From positions 1 through 11,684 of the forward strand of contig JACMOJ010000433.1 of NCBI GenBank assembly GCA_014378085.1: a stretch of DNA of 11,684 bases. The letters run 5' to 3'. Positions 1 to 5,753 of this stretch are shown one piece after another (position 1 is the stretch's first letter; every line of letters begins with the position of its first letter). Under the pieces are notes generated by a model. That model was not told the DNA's origin, did no database searches, and saw only the letters and a list, made by a program, of their open reading frames with translations. The translations under genes and the position numbers were made by a program. Source of the stretch: Burkholderiales bacterium. Lineage in GTDB: Bacteria; Pseudomonadota; Gammaproteobacteria; Burkholderiales; Usitatibacteraceae.

Positions 1-1
1 C

Positions 2-460
2 TTATGCGTCAGACGAGTTCCAGAATTTCGCCAAAGCCTGGCCCGCCCCCGCCGCTGCCTCCCCCACCGCCACCGCCGCCACCGCCGCCACCGCCGCCAC
101 CAATTCAATTTCGAGCAAGTAGCCATTTCGAAATGTTCCGACGGGAATGATCGCGCGCGCCGGCTTGTGCGGCCCAAAGAACTTGGCGTACTCAGCGTTA
201 ACGCCCGCCCAATAATCTGTGCTGGAAACAAAGATGGCCGCCTTCAAAACGAGAGCACGTCGCGTCCCTGCTGCAAGCAAAATCGCCTCGGCGTTCAGCA
301 GGCACTGATACGTCTGCTCTTCAATGGTCGGTGGCGTGTAATCTGGCCTGCCCGGCACACGCGGCAGTTGGCCCGAGACAAACACCAGACCGTTGTGGAT
401 GACCGCCGGCGAATAGTGGCCCGGTGGAATTGGTAGCGACGCATCGTTGACGAGTTTCAT
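2..460 (-). CDS. ridA: RidA/YjgF/UK114-family enamine/imine deaminase
   Basis: RidA proteins hydrolyse reactive 2-aminoacrylate and related enamines/imines released by PLP enzymes, giving the 2-keto acid and ammonia. They work as cytosolic trimers. Family marks in this 152-residue product are GLVFVSGQ near residues 24-31, VNAEYAKFF near 87-95, and PAR with Arg102, which aligns with catalytic Arg105 of E. coli RidA. EIE at 117-119 aligns with the segment containing E. coli Glu120. The start is ATG at 460, which overlaps the dehydratase stop codon (ATGA). A TTG at 472 is in frame but less convincing. The upstream partner makes RidA's substrate, so co-translation makes sense. Normal family members end just after EIE plus a few residues; this one carries about 30 extra Ala/Val/Gly-rich residues encoded partly by a 9-base tandem repeat. 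Family assignment is firm; the tail's role is unknown. Confidence 0.93.
   Translation of the reverse strand: MKLVNDASLPIPPGHYSPAVIHNGLVFVSGQLPRVPGRPDYTPPTIEEQTYQCLLNAEAILLAAGTRRALVLKAAIFVSSTDYWAGVNAEYAKFFGPHKPARAIIPVGTFRNGYLLEIELVAAVAAVAAVAVGEAAAGAGQALAKFWNSSDA
66..101 (-). repeat. 9-base tandem repeat inside the ridA 3' end
   Basis: On the plus strand the unit ACCGCCGCC occurs three times in a row (72-98), flanked by ACCGCC (66-71) and ACC (99-101). Read in the ridA frame it encodes Val-Ala-Ala repeats directly after the last conserved RidA strand. The repeat keeps the frame because 9 is a multiple of 3. It looks like slippage expansion into the gene's 3' end. Confidence 0.9.
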
Positions 461-1407
461 GTTTTTATCCAAGGAAGTTTATCGAGATCCACATTTCCGC
501 CGGTGATGATGATGCCGACGCGTTTACCCATTACGTTCAGCGTCCCTTCCAAAATCGCTGCCAGCGGTGGGCAACACGATGGTTCACAGACAAATTTGCC
601 GTAGTCCCAAATCATGCGCATGGCGCGAATGATGTTGTCCTCGCTCGCCACACCGATGCCGTCAACATTCGCGCGTATGTTGTCGAAGGTTCTCTCCGAT
701 AGCACCGTCAACAGCCCATCACAAATGGTCTGCGGTGTCTGGTTGGTCACCCGCACACCAGTGGCAAAGGACTTTGAGCCATCATCCGCGCCGCGCGGTT
801 CACCACCGAACACTTTGATGTCGGGCTTCAAGCCCTTGGCGGCAATTGCCGTGCCGGACAACAATCCACCGCCGCCGAGCGGCGCGATGATGATGTCGAG
901 GTTTGGAAGTTCTTCGAGCAACTCAATTGTCGCCGTTCCCTGACCGGCGATGACCGCATCGTTATCAAATGGATGGATAAGTTCGTAGCCGTGGTCGGCG
1001 ATCAGCGCATTCACTGCAGCCTCACGGGCGGCGGTGTTGGGCGCGCAGTATTGAATGGTGGCCCCGTATCCTTGAATTGCGCGCTTTTTAGGTGCAGGCG
1101 CATTCTCAGGCACCACCACCGTCGCTTTGATGCCTCTCAAGCCCGCGGCCCAGGCGAGCGCTGCACCATGGTTTCCCGAAGAATGTGTCACCACCCCCCG
1201 TTTGGCCGCCTCATCACTCAGCGAGAAAATTGCATTACATGCGCCACGCGCCTTGAACGCACCCACCTTCTGAAAATTCTCACACTTAAAGAAAATTTCC
1301 GCACCGACCTCGCGATTGATGAAATCGCTCTTGATCACGGGTGTGCGATGAATGTATGGCTTGATTTTTTCGTGCGCAGCTTGAATGTCTCGGATAGTAA
1401 CGGGCAT
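457..1407 (-). CDS. PLP-dependent threonine/serine dehydratase (serine racemase-like, no ACT domain)
   Basis: A fold-type II PLP enzyme that deaminates L-threonine to 2-oxobutyrate and/or L-serine to pyruvate; a serine racemase activity is also possible. In the 316-residue form, GAFKARGA carries the Schiff-base lysine (Lys52) and SSGNHGAA (76-83) is the substrate/cofactor loop. GGGGLLSG (178-185) holds the PLP phosphate, and TGGNVD near 302-307 contacts the pyridine ring. The protein ends right after this core, so the C-terminal ACT-like regulatory domain of biosynthetic IlvA is missing. That fits the catabolic/serine racemase subgroup. The start is ATG at 1407 (MPVTIRDIQ, typical of the family) rather than a TTG at 1443; I see no clear Shine-Dalgarno site. 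The stop overlaps the ridA start by four bases. Substrate choice cannot be read from sequence alone. Confidence 0.92.
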   Translation of the reverse strand: MPVTIRDIQAAHEKIKPYIHRTPVIKSDFINREVGAEIFFKCENFQKVGAFKARGACNAIFSLSDEAAKRGVVTHSSGNHGAALAWAAGLRGIKATVVVPENAPAPKKRAIQGYGATIQYCAPNTAAREAAVNALIADHGYELIHPFDNDAVIAGQGTATIELLEELPNLDIIIAPLGGGGLLSGTAIAAKGLKPDIKVFGGEPRGADDGSKSFATGVRVTNQTPQTICDGLLTVLSERTFDNIRANVDGIGVASEDNIIRAMRMIWDYGKFVCEPSCCPPLAAILEGTLNVMGKRVGIIITGGNVDLDKLPWIKT

Positions 1408-1510
1408 GTTTAGAGAGAAAGTTAGACAAAAATGGAACTGCAAATAGCTGCGGCAGGTTGGCTAAAAAACGATTATTGGTAAAAAAAGCTTTTTTGCGTC
1501 GCAGAGTTTT

Positions 1511-1610
1511 CGCACTTGTCTGCGTTCGTCCGCGTTCATCTGCCTTTGTCCGCGTCCATCTGTCTTTGTCTGCGTCCATCTGCGTTCGTCCGCGTCCATC
1601 CGCGCTCATC
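1511..1610. repeat. 10-base tandem repeat array (ten copies)
   Basis: Ten back-to-back decamers fit the plus-strand consensus YGCGTYCRTC, with a few units diverged (for example CGCACTTGTC and TGTCTTTGTC). The register is unbroken from 1511 to 1610. The array begins 17 bases beyond the stop of the TPR-like gene (minus strand) and lies between it and the dehydratase. A minus-strand frame through it stays open for about 100 codons, but that product is only translated repeat. A near-perfect A/T palindrome (A6-GC-T6) lies next to it at 1482-1495. Confidence 0.93.
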
Positions 1611-1627
1611 TAGGTTTACAAGAGATG

Positions 1628-2398
1628 CTACTCGTCCTCCAACTCCGCAGCCGCAATTTCGACGTCCATTAATTCCATAGCGTCGCGCCCCTTCATTTTG
1701 GCCGCCTTCTCATAAAGTTTGGTTGCCTTGCCGACTTCTTTGTCACCAAACAGCATCAGCAAACCGTTGGCATATTCGATATTGGCGATCGGCGATTGCG
1801 GGTTCAGTTTGATCCCCGTTTCGTAGTGTTTAACCGCATCATCTTTGTTCGCACCATAGGTGAGCTTGCCGATCATCGCGCCCACCTTGTCGATGATCTC
1901 CGCATGGTAGGCACCCATTGCCGTGTGCGCATCAGCGTGTTTCGGGTCGAGCTTCAATGCGGTTTCCAGCGCATTCTTGATTTTGCCGCCGTACCCTTCT
2001 TTAAGCGCCTTCATCACCGAGATGGACTGTGAATAACGCCCCGCCGCGTAGGCATATTGGTAAAACGCATTCGTGTTCTTCGGCTCTGACGTCATCAACG
2101 CCTCCGCCAACTTCATTGCGTCCTGAAACAGCTTGATTTTGGCTGAATCATTTTTTTCCACATGATTGGCGTAAATCGATGTTGCCTTCACCGCTACCGC
2201 GTGTCCACCACCGCGCTCGGCGGCTTTCGCAAAATCCCCCGCGTGGAATGCGCGCCATGCTTCCTGCAAATCGGTGTCCTTTGGATAGGCCTCGTTGTCC
2301 CCTTTGTGCAAACCTTCCCACGCCTTCTTCAACGCATCGCCTGCATAAGTGACTGATTTGCTGGCTACTGGGGTCTTTGTCCATTTCGCGGTCATCAT
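1628..2398 (-). CDS. TPR-like repeat protein of unknown function
   Basis: A 256-residue, mostly helical protein without signal peptide or membrane segment, so probably cytosolic. The C-terminal half shows TPR-like helix pairs: residues about 140-170 (ALETALKLDP followed by HADAHTAMGAYHAE), 186-216 (DAVKHYETGIKLNP followed by IANIEYANGLLML) and 222-236 (GKATKLYEKAAK). An earlier pair covers about 88-120. The N-terminal 65 residues, with two Trp and an AWRAFHAGDFAKAAE segment, also look repeat-like. The tail is acidic (AELEDE). Such proteins usually scaffold protein contacts; no enzymatic motif is visible. Two adjacent ATGs are possible (2398 and 2395). GGAG at 2402-2405 sits 6 bases from the second, so that one may be used. 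It lies 102 bases downstream of tetR on the same strand, across a heptamer array. Confidence 0.8.
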   Translation of the reverse strand: MMTAKWTKTPVASKSVTYAGDALKKAWEGLHKGDNEAYPKDTDLQEAWRAFHAGDFAKAAERGGGHAVAVKATSIYANHVEKNDSAKIKLFQDAMKLAEALMTSEPKNTNAFYQYAYAAGRYSQSISVMKALKEGYGGKIKNALETALKLDPKHADAHTAMGAYHAEIIDKVGAMIGKLTYGANKDDAVKHYETGIKLNPQSPIANIEYANGLLMLFGDKEVGKATKLYEKAAKMKGRDAMELMDVEIAAAELEDE

Positions 2399-2434
2399 GT
2401 TCTCCGTCTTCTCGCTTTTGCGATTGTAATTTGC

Positions 2435-2490
2435 GGGTAGTGGGTAGTGGGTAGTAGGTAATGGGTAATGGGTAATGGGTAATGGGTAAT
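2435..2490. repeat. 7-base tandem repeat array (eight copies) with G-quadruplex potential
   Basis: Eight consecutive heptamers on the plus strand: GGGTAGT three times, AGGTAAT once, GGGTAAT four times. The array ends 10 bases from the tetR stop and lies between tetR and the TPR-like gene. The last four units give four GGG tracts with 4-base spacers (2463-2486), which meets the usual G3-N(1-7) quadruplex rule. The G-rich strand is the template strand for the flanking minus-strand genes. Confidence 0.95.
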
Positions 2491-2500
2491 GATGTTTAGC

Positions 2501-3184
2501 CTAGTCGCTATAAATTTCCATCAGGTGATCAAGATGCTCCTTAGCCCCACCACCAAGGTAGGGCGCGATCAAGCACATCACCTGATAAACGCCTCGCGTC
2601 AGGTGTTTCTCCGGATCATTTTGAATCCCCGCCCGATGTTTCAGATTCTCGTAGTTGAGCCAATAAGTGGCGACGACCAGAATATTCTCCGCCAACGCGT
2701 CGATGGCAGCCGGCGTGGCCTTCATGGCCTTTGCTTCCACGAGTGATTCACACATTAACCTGATCGCGTCACGCTTATGACCAATGATGATGTTGAAGTG
2801 GGATTTGAGCTTGGTGTCACGTGCAAGCAAATCGTCTAAATTTCGGTAAAGGAATCGATAGTGCCAGATGTGCTCGAACATCATGTGTAGGTACAACCAC
2901 ATGTCCTCCATCGCAGAGGCCGCGTCAGTGATAGCGAGGGGCGCGATATCGATTTTCTTTTCAAATTCCGCAAACAGATGCTGGATAATTTCGTCCTTAT
3001 TGCGGAAGTGGTAATACAAATTACCAGGGGAGATGTTGAGCTCGTCCGCAATATGACCAGTCGTGACGTTCGATACCCCGTGTTGGTTAAACAAGTCGAG
3101 GCTAACCTTCAAAATCCGCTCACGGGTACGCGCGGAGCGTGATGGTAGCGGCGGCTGTGGTGCGGGGGGCGCGGTAGTAGGCAT
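2501..3184 (-). CDS. TetR/AcrR-family transcriptional regulator
   Basis: A 227-residue protein with a typical TetR DNA-binding domain. ARTRERILKVSLDLFNQHG (19-36) is helix 1, and TTGHIADELNISPGNLYYHF (41-60) is the helix-turn-helix ending in the conserved YYHF/K segment. The remaining C-terminal part is the all-helical ligand and dimer domain, which I cannot assign to a ligand. TetR proteins are usually dimeric repressors released by a small molecule, and lipid-metabolism members often bind acyl-CoA. The N-terminus is Pro-rich (first 15 residues) before the domain. ATG at 3184 is the only reasonable start; no strong ribosome binding site precedes it. A 22-base inverted repeat 37 bases upstream may be its own operator. 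It lies between patatin and TPR-like genes on the same strand. Confidence 0.92.
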   Translation of the reverse strand: MPTTAPPAPQPPLPSRSARTRERILKVSLDLFNQHGVSNVTTGHIADELNISPGNLYYHFRNKDEIIQHLFAEFEKKIDIAPLAITDAASAMEDMWLYLHMMFEHIWHYRFLYRNLDDLLARDTKLKSHFNIIIGHKRDAIRLMCESLVEAKAMKATPAAIDALAENILVVATYWLNYENLKHRAGIQNDPEKHLTRGVYQVMCLIAPYLGGGAKEHLDHLMEIYSD

Positions 3185-3220
3185 GGCGAAATATTACACC
3201 GTGCGGCGCAGACCTTCGGC

Positions 3221-3242
3221 GGATCGCGCTCTTGCACGATCC
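3221..3242. promoter_or_regulatory. Inverted repeat upstream of tetR, candidate operator
   Basis: GGATCG at 3221-3226 and CGATCC at 3237-3242 form perfect 6-base arms. Two more pairs (3228 with 3235, 3229 with 3234) extend the symmetry to 8 of 9 pairs around TCTT. It lies between the patatin stop and the tetR start, where a TetR autoregulatory operator is normally found. No T-run follows on either strand, which argues against a simple terminator for the patatin gene. Binding is inferred, not shown. Confidence 0.45.
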
Positions 3243-3262
3243 ATATTTTGCAGAGACGCCTG

Positions 3263-4582
3263 TTAAGCCTTAGCGCGTCCTCGCGCAACGAATTTTTCCA
3301 ACTCAACAATTGCGTCGGACAGATCGAGGGTTGCCCCTTGGAGCCTTTCGTCTTTTGGCAACTGCCGTGGCCGTTTGAATAGGCCCGTCTCAAGCGTGCG
3401 CTTTTCGTCGCGCAGAACCGCGAGGTTCAACGTGATGCCATACTTCGCAAAAATCGGCTCCAACTCATGTCGGCGCTTCAACAAATCGTGGCGCGTCCGC
3501 TGATAAGCGTGTTCACAAACGCGCTTACGCGTCGCGTACGAGAATAAATTGGTGAAAAAGATTTCGGCGTCGTCGCTGGCCGGCTCAAACAAGACCACAT
3601 CGCGATCCTTGTACTGCGTAAGGTATTTCTGCAGCCCAACCTGCATTCGCGAATGAATAATGGCGCGAAAGGTCTGCGACAGCACGGTCGGCAAGCCGCC
3701 CTCGGCGAGTTTCTTAAGTTGTCTACCACCTCTGCGCTTGGCGTGGTTGGCATCGAACGGCACCAGCGGATTCACACATAAAACTAGCGATGCGCCCTCT
3801 TCCAGCGCGACCGACGCATTCAGTGTTTTTTTCAGCGCACCATCGACGTAATAGTGCCCACCGATCTCGACCGGGGGGAATAGCCCCGGCAGCGCCGCAG
3901 AGGCCTGCACCGCTTGTGAAATAGGGATGTGGTCATACCCTGGGCTGCCGAAGCGAATCGACTCGCCGGTATCAAGATCAGTCGCAATCGAATAGAGCTT
4001 CTTATTCAGCTTGCGAAAATCATCTGTCCGCCCGGGTTGGCTGAAGGTCTGATGCAAAAACTTCCGAATGGCGTTGTTTTCAAAAATACCGGTCGGCAAT
4101 ACCCGCGCGAGCGGTGCAAAACTCTCAAGCGCCGCGCTGGAAAACGGATGCCGCACCTTTTTGCCCATATAACGGAACAACGCCTCGGCAAACAAGGGCG
4201 GCAACATTTTCGCGCGGTGAAAGTACTCGCGAAACGCCGGGCGCAGAAAAACTTCTGGCTTCAGAGCGCCGGTTTGTTTATCGGTCGCCTTATTTTCGAT
4301 AAAGAGGCGAAAGATTTCAACCGGTGTCAATTTATTAGCGAGCCCGGCAGAAATGAAACTACCCGCCGAAACGCCAACGTAGACGTCCATGTCGTTGAGG
4401 TCTAGGCCGTCAAGCGCCTCGTCGAGCGCCATCAATACGCCAATCTCATACATCGCTCCGAGTGGCCCGCCACCCGCGAGCGCCAGCCCGATCTTTGGCT
4501 TCTGCGCGGGTGTTTTCTTGGCCGATGCGCGCTTTGGGGCATTGATTTTATTGCGGGTTGATGACTTTTCAGCCACGCTCAC
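3263..4582 (-). CDS. Patatin-like phospholipase (PNPLA family)
   Basis: A serine acyl hydrolase with the Ser-Asp dyad of patatin. The oxyanion loop is AGGGPLGA (36-43), the nucleophile elbow is GVSAGS with Ser72, and the dyad aspartate is Asp247 in DGA. The patatin domain covers about 31-255. The roughly 180-residue C-terminal part is helical and charged, without a recognised domain. The first 30 residues are Lys/Ala/Ser-rich rather than a signal peptide, so the enzyme is probably cytosolic and acts on acyl esters of membrane or storage lipid. The start is GTG at 4582 or GTG at 4576. GGAG at 4582-4585, which overlaps the first GTG, favours the second, and no ATG is available nearby. It is followed by tetR 78 bases downstream. 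Substrate is unknown. Confidence 0.92.
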   Translation of the reverse strand: MSVAEKSSTRNKINAPKRASAKKTPAQKPKIGLALAGGGPLGAMYEIGVLMALDEALDGLDLNDMDVYVGVSAGSFISAGLANKLTPVEIFRLFIENKATDKQTGALKPEVFLRPAFREYFHRAKMLPPLFAEALFRYMGKKVRHPFSSAALESFAPLARVLPTGIFENNAIRKFLHQTFSQPGRTDDFRKLNKKLYSIATDLDTGESIRFGSPGYDHIPISQAVQASAALPGLFPPVEIGGHYYVDGALKKTLNASVALEEGASLVLCVNPLVPFDANHAKRRGGRQLKKLAEGGLPTVLSQTFRAIIHSRMQVGLQKYLTQYKDRDVVLFEPASDDAEIFFTNLFSYATRKRVCEHAYQRTRHDLLKRRHELEPIFAKYGITLNLAVLRDEKRTLETGLFKRPRQLPKDERLQGATLDLSDAIVELEKFVARGRAKA

Positions 4583-4620
4583 TCCGAAGAACAGTTGATG
4601 TTATGTTTTTGTCGATGTGA

Positions 4621-4649
4621 AAAAGGGAACATCTGCGATGTCCCCTTTT
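4621..4649 (-). terminator. Intrinsic terminator of the phasin gene
   Basis: The arms 4621-4633 and 4637-4649 pair over 13 positions around a 3-base loop. The single A/C mismatch on the plus strand (4628 with 4642) becomes a G-U wobble in the minus-strand transcript. That transcript ends its stem with CCC followed by a run of U. It lies 65 bases past the phasin stop and just before the patatin start, so it should insulate the two genes. Confidence 0.8.
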
Positions 4650-4663
4650 ATTGTTTCATTCTA

Positions 4664-4701
4664 CCTGCCGCGCAATAACGCTATCTGCGTCGCGCAGCAG
4701 G
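4664..4701 (-). other. Extended stem-loop after the phasin stop codon
   Basis: CCTGCCGCGC (4664-4673) pairs with GCGCAGCAGG (4692-4701) with one mismatch. Inside it, ACGC (4678-4681) pairs with GCGT (4687-4690) around a 5-base loop. It starts 12 bases downstream of the phasin stop and precedes the main terminator. It may stabilise the 3' end of the phasin mRNA or add to termination; it has no T-run. Confidence 0.45.
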
Positions 4702-4713
4702 TTGATGCATTTG

Positions 4714-5304
4714 CTAGGCGCGAACGCCGCGACGGTTGAGCTGATTCAATGCCTTCTGCAAATCTGCCATACGCGCTTGCAGCTCACGCACATTTTGCGC
4801 AGATGGTACGCCAAACGTGTTGAGCGTTCTGGCGACACGCGTCTCGAACACGTGCTCAAGCCGCGTCACACCTTCCTTGGCATTGGCAACAGCAGCATCA
4901 ATCGACTTTGCCACGTTTTGCTTCAACGCCTTCTGGCTCTTCTTCGCAAACGCCTTCACTTCTTTGGCGGCACCACTGGCTTGCGCTTGCGCAGTCATGG
5001 CGGCTTTGTTTTGAATCTTTTTGCCTTCACGTGCGAACATGCCCGTTTTGGAAGCCAGCGTGTCAGCGGCTTCGCTGGTCATCGTGCGCAGGGCTTCCGC
5101 CTGCTTCGAGATGGTCGCATAAACATTCATCGCTTCGTCCTGCGCGCGCTTCAACGCAGATGCGCCAGCACCAATTCCGGCAAGCGCGACGCTACGCGCC
5201 GTCATGGGTACACGGGCCGCAGCGATTTTTTTGGCCGCGGGTTTGGTGGCTGGTTTGGTGGCTGTTTTGGTACGCGTCGTACGTTTGGTAGTTTTTGGTG
5301 CCAT
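4714..5304 (-). CDS. Phasin (polyhydroxyalkanoate granule-associated protein)
   Basis: A 196-residue phasin of the PhaF/PhaI type. Phasins coat PHA granules in the cytoplasm, control their size and number, and some tether them to the nucleoid. The first 30 residues are Lys/Thr/Ala/Pro-rich with TKPATKPAAKK, like the DNA-binding basic tails of PhaF-like proteins, although here at the N-terminus. The rest is Ala-rich amphipathic helix (about 38-150). It ends in the family signature LEHVFETRVARTLNTFGVPS (about 151-170), and then a leucine-rich heptad segment. The start is ATG at 5304 because AAGGAG lies six bases upstream. A longer open frame reaches 5409 but lacks such support. It is divergent from the acyl-CoA reductase gene and ends in its own terminator, so it looks like a strongly expressed single gene. 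Confidence 0.9.
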   Translation of the reverse strand: MAPKTTKRTTRTKTATKPATKPAAKKIAAARVPMTARSVALAGIGAGASALKRAQDEAMNVYATISKQAEALRTMTSEAADTLASKTGMFAREGKKIQNKAAMTAQAQASGAAKEVKAFAKKSQKALKQNVAKSIDAAVANAKEGVTRLEHVFETRVARTLNTFGVPSAQNVRELQARMADLQKALNQLNRRGVRA

Positions 5305-5310
5305 ATGAAA

Positions 5311-5316
5311 CTCCTT
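5311..5316 (-). promoter_or_regulatory. Strong ribosome binding site of the phasin gene
   Basis: AAGGAG on the minus strand, six bases before ATG at 5304. It fixes the phasin start and fits an abundant granule protein. Confidence 0.8.
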
Positions 5317-5451
5317 GGATGATTGCGCCGAACGATCAACCGACAAAGTGCCGAGGCGCGGGATGAAATGCAACAGTTGGAGTCTAGACGCGGGGATTAG
5401 AGGATTCACACTAAAGGCTAACGCATTTTCATTGCGGAAATTGACTGAACA

Positions 5452-5507
5452 CTATATTCGACGGCACTTTTCAGCATTTTTTGCCTGGAAATACCCGCCG
5501 AATATAG
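5452..5507. promoter_or_regulatory. Widely spaced inverted repeat in the divergent region
   Basis: CTATATTCGACGG (5452-5464) and CCGCCGAATATAG (5495-5507) are reverse complements at 12 of 13 positions, separated by 30 bases. The arm centres are 43 bases apart, near four helical turns, so two protein dimers could face the same side of the DNA. A long hairpin in RNA is the other option. Function is not known. Confidence 0.5.
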
Positions 5508-5534
5508 GCTTTGCTAACGCGAAATGACCGCCGC

Positions 5535-5549
5535 CCGTTTGCCAAACGG
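5535..5549. promoter_or_regulatory. 15-base palindrome, candidate operator
   Basis: CCGTTTG, one central C, then CAAACGG: perfect 7-base arms around a single base. This symmetry is common for operators of dimeric repressors. It lies 204 bases upstream of the acyl-CoA reductase start. Confidence 0.4.
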
Positions 5550-5740
5550 CCCATCGACAACGCTTGCCGCCGGACCAACCCGTCCACCGCGTGCGCGGCG
5601 GAAGCGCCGTGTGAGCGCGGCCCAGGTGCGGCGTGAGCGCAGTGGAAGCGCGGTGTAAACTTAGCCGGTGTGCATCAGCTGAAAAGCAAGACCAGCACAC
5701 TGCAGCAGCAAACAATAATTAGACCAACTGCAACGTTTTC

Positions 5741-5746
5741 GAGGAG
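5741..5746 (+). promoter_or_regulatory. Ribosome binding site of the acyl-CoA reductase gene
   Basis: GAGGAG seven bases before ATG at 5754. It decides for this start over a GTG at 5670 that would add 28 unconserved residues. Confidence 0.75.
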
Positions 5747-5753
5747 CTATTCC

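Larger units (their letters stand above)
5305..5753. other. Divergent intergenic region between phasin and acyl-CoA reductase genes
   Basis: About 450 bases without a convincing gene. Open frames here (for example minus 5452-5715) have no family features and no good start signal. The half near the phasin gene is AT-richer, while 5520-5660 is GC-rich with near-repeats GGAAGCGCCGTGT and GGAAGCGCGGTGT. It holds two inverted repeats (listed separately) and should contain both promoters, but I cannot point to confident -35/-10 pairs. TTGACT at 5441 has no -10 box at proper spacing. Confidence 0.6.

Noticed and set aside
1482..1495. A6-GC-T6 palindrome as a terminator
   Set aside because: The stem would be almost only A-U pairs with no loop, so it is too weak; it may just be an intrinsically bent tract.
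1286..1609. A 107-codon open frame on the minus strand beginning MSADGRGRTQMDADKDRW
   Set aside because: Its first half is the translated decamer array and its second half overlaps the dehydratase gene in another frame; no family features.
3191..3196. TAATAT on the minus strand as -10 box of tetR
   Set aside because: No acceptable -35 at 17 bases, and the transcript would start at the ATG itself; possible but unsupported.
4651..5322. Long plus-strand open frame (223 codons) opposite the phasin gene
   Set aside because: It is the antisense shadow of an Ala/Lys-rich gene, which rarely gives stops in this frame; no motif or ribosome binding site.
5315..5339. Partial palindrome around the phasin ribosome binding site
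   Set aside because: Symmetry holds at too few positions to call an operator.
5441..5458. Sigma-70 promoter from TTGACT and TATATT
   Set aside because: The two boxes are only 6 bases apart, far from the usual 16-18.
5452..5715. Minus-strand open frame in the divergent intergenic region
   Set aside because: Trp/Arg/His-rich translation of GC-rich DNA without family features or start signal.
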